A stretch of DNA of 7,334 nt from Bacteroidetes bacterium QH_10_64_19 (GTDB lineage: Bacteria; Bacteroidota; Rhodothermia; Rhodothermales; Salinibacteraceae), in NCBI GenBank assembly GCA_003023125.1, contig PXSY01000069.1, forward strand, positions 1-7,334, given 5' to 3'. Both the position numbers and the translations under genes were made by a program. Below the pieces are notes generated by a model that worked only from the letters and a program-made list of their open reading frames with translations, ran no database searches and was not told the origin of the DNA. Shown here in pieces: positions 6,448 to 7,334 of the stretch (position 1 is its first letter; every line of letters starts with the position of its first letter).

Positions 6448-6951
6448 ATGCGACACCTCTCGTATCTCCTAGTTGGACTGGGACTGATGGCCGGGCTTGC
6501 CGGCCCCGCACAGGCCCAGGACGATCCGTCTCGCTTCGGCCTTGGCCTTCATGTCCTTGGCAGTACGGCCAGCGGCAACGTGGGACCGGGGCTCCACTTC
6601 CGCGCCTCGTCGGCGCTAAACTCGGACGTTTCACTCGCGCTGGGCTCTGGACTTACCGGATTCATCTTTCGGGGCCGCGACGACGCCGCGTTCGCCCTCG
6701 ATCCACAAGTGTCGGCCATCGTGTCGTTTTCGACGTCAAACACCCAAAACCTCTACGTGCTCGGCGGCGGGGGCGCCTACGTGCCCTTCGGCAGCACCGA
6801 TACGGAAAGCGGCCCCACGTTCAACGTAGGGCTCGGGCGGGCGTGGCGCCTGAACGAGAGCTCGATCTACGCGGAGTTTAATCCCGGCTTTCTTATTGGG
6901 GAAGAAAAAACGACTCTGGTGCTCCCCATCCGCGTCGGCGTCATCCTCTGA
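6448..6951 (+). CDS. Small secreted outer-membrane beta-barrel-type protein
   Basis: The 167-residue product begins with a clear signal peptide (MRHLSYLLVGLGLMAGLAG, then PAQA) with likely cleavage after Ala23 before Gln-Asp-Asp. The mature part of about 144 residues alternates polar and hydrophobic residues in short Gly-rich strands (for example RFGLGLHVLGS, SLALGSGLTGFIF, LYVLGGGGAYVPFG, FNVGLGRAWRL, LVLPIRVGVIL), as in small eight-stranded outer-membrane barrels. It ends in Leu rather than the usual Phe. I cannot assign a specific function. I chose ATG 6448 because it places the signal peptide at the N-terminus; the frame is open upstream to 6184, but those residues are unlike a protein and cover the divergent promoter region. 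Residues 17-32 are encoded by the 48-bp block whose inverted copy disrupts the neighbouring dehydrogenase. The gene itself looks intact, so it is the likely donor. Confidence 0.8.
   Translation: MRHLSYLLVGLGLMAGLAGPAQAQDDPSRFGLGLHVLGSTASGNVGPGLHFRASSALNSDVSLALGSGLTGFIFRGRDDAAFALDPQVSAIVSFSTSNTQNLYVLGGGGAYVPFGSTDTESGPTFNVGLGRAWRLNESSIYAEFNPGFLIGEEKTTLVLPIRVGVIL
6496..6543 (+). repeat. Donor copy of the 48-bp inverted repeat
   Basis: These bases encode residues 17-32 of the barrel protein, spanning its signal-peptidase site. They match the minus strand at 5875-5922 with one mismatch, so the two copies form an inverted repeat with 573 bp between them. The block makes good sense as part of a signal peptide here and no sense in the dehydrogenase, which identifies this copy as original. 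Confidence 0.93.
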
Positions 6952-7075
6952 TCGTAGACCCCGTGTCGTTGGGGGTGGACGTGGACGATCGGATGGCCCG
7001 GCTCGCCGCCCTGACGGTGGTAGAGAGTCTCCACGGGCGTGCCAACTGCCCGGACGGAGTGATCGGCGCCCGCGG

Positions 7076-7282
7076 TCAGGAGTTCGCCTGCGACGTGTCC
7101 GTGTCCTTAAGAGGCCCGTTCGCCGCCTTCTTCTTAATCCCGTCCGCGGCCTCGTTCAGGAGCGTGTCGAGCGACCGATGGTTGCCGTTCGGCCCCTCCG
7201 TTTCGGCCTCCTCCTCCAGCGCTGCATAGAGGTGCACCCATCGCTCGAACCGGTCGCCAAGCCTCATCACTCCGTAGAGCAT
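7076..7282 (-). CDS. Small acidic hypothetical protein, 68 aa or longer
   Basis: I do not recognise a family. The sequence is hydrophilic and helical: ERWVHLYAALEEEAETEG, then SLDTLLNEAADGIKKKAANG, then a polar tail ending QANS. Codon third positions are strongly G/C and the composition is protein-like, unlike the overlapping plus-strand frame at 6963-7229. Start candidates are the ATG at 7282 and an ATG five codons later at 7267 (MRLGDRF). The frame is also open without a stop to the window edge, reading RRGRHRFPLSSS before the first Met, so a start outside the window is possible. No Shine-Dalgarno sequence is visible. It converges with the barrel gene; the 124-bp gap 6952-7075 shows no clear terminator. 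There is no signal peptide or membrane segment. Confidence 0.55.
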   Translation of the reverse strand: MLYGVMRLGDRFERWVHLYAALEEEAETEGPNGNHRSLDTLLNEAADGIKKKAANGPLKDTDTSQANS

Positions 7283-7334
7283 AGAGCTCGAAAGAGGAAA
7301 TCGATGGCGGCCGCGCCGAACGAGAGAGGCATCA

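Noticed and set aside
6963..7229. An 88-codon plus-strand frame after the barrel gene
   Set aside because: Its second half is antisense to the more protein-like minus-strand small gene, and the last part is a Ser/Phe-rich shadow.

Overview
The window looks like chromosomal DNA from a GC-rich member of the Rhodothermota/Bacteroidota, possibly close to Salinibacter. I infer this from high G+C, acidic proteins (TopA and Dps are rich in Asp/Glu, as in salt-in halophiles) and the absence of Shine-Dalgarno sequences before every start codon I could place. The lineage is an inference from protein character, not from a database match.

Layout from left to right. A small unrecognised 49-codon gene (16-165, minus) faces away from rsgA (287-1261, plus), the circularly permuted GTPase that checks 30S ribosome maturation. 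A 59-bp inverted array of 7-bp repeats (1262-1320) starts directly after the rsgA stop codon. Then comes topA (1377-3959, minus), DNA topoisomerase I, which converges on rsgA. Its 282-bp upstream gap holds three small hairpins and the terminator-like hairpin of the next gene. That gene is dps (4242-4823, minus), a ferritin-like iron-storage and DNA-protection protein with a plausible promoter. A glutaryl-CoA dehydrogenase-like gene (5110-6236, minus) follows and is broken in the middle. A small secreted beta-barrel-type protein gene (6448-6951, plus) is divergent from it. A small acidic hypothetical gene (7076-7282, minus) sits at the right edge and may start outside the window.

The genes are ordinary housekeeping and stress functions with no obvious common pathway. 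No gap without a gene exceeds 300 bases; the two largest are 282 and 286 bases.

The most notable observation is inside the broken dehydrogenase gene. About 45-50 codons that the family normally has are missing. In their place is a 48-bp block that matches, with one mismatch and in inverted orientation, the signal-peptide cleavage region of the neighbouring barrel gene about 570 bp away. This looks like a local inverted template switch with microhomology at the return point, or a chimeric assembly. I did not find evidence for a new multi-gene system.
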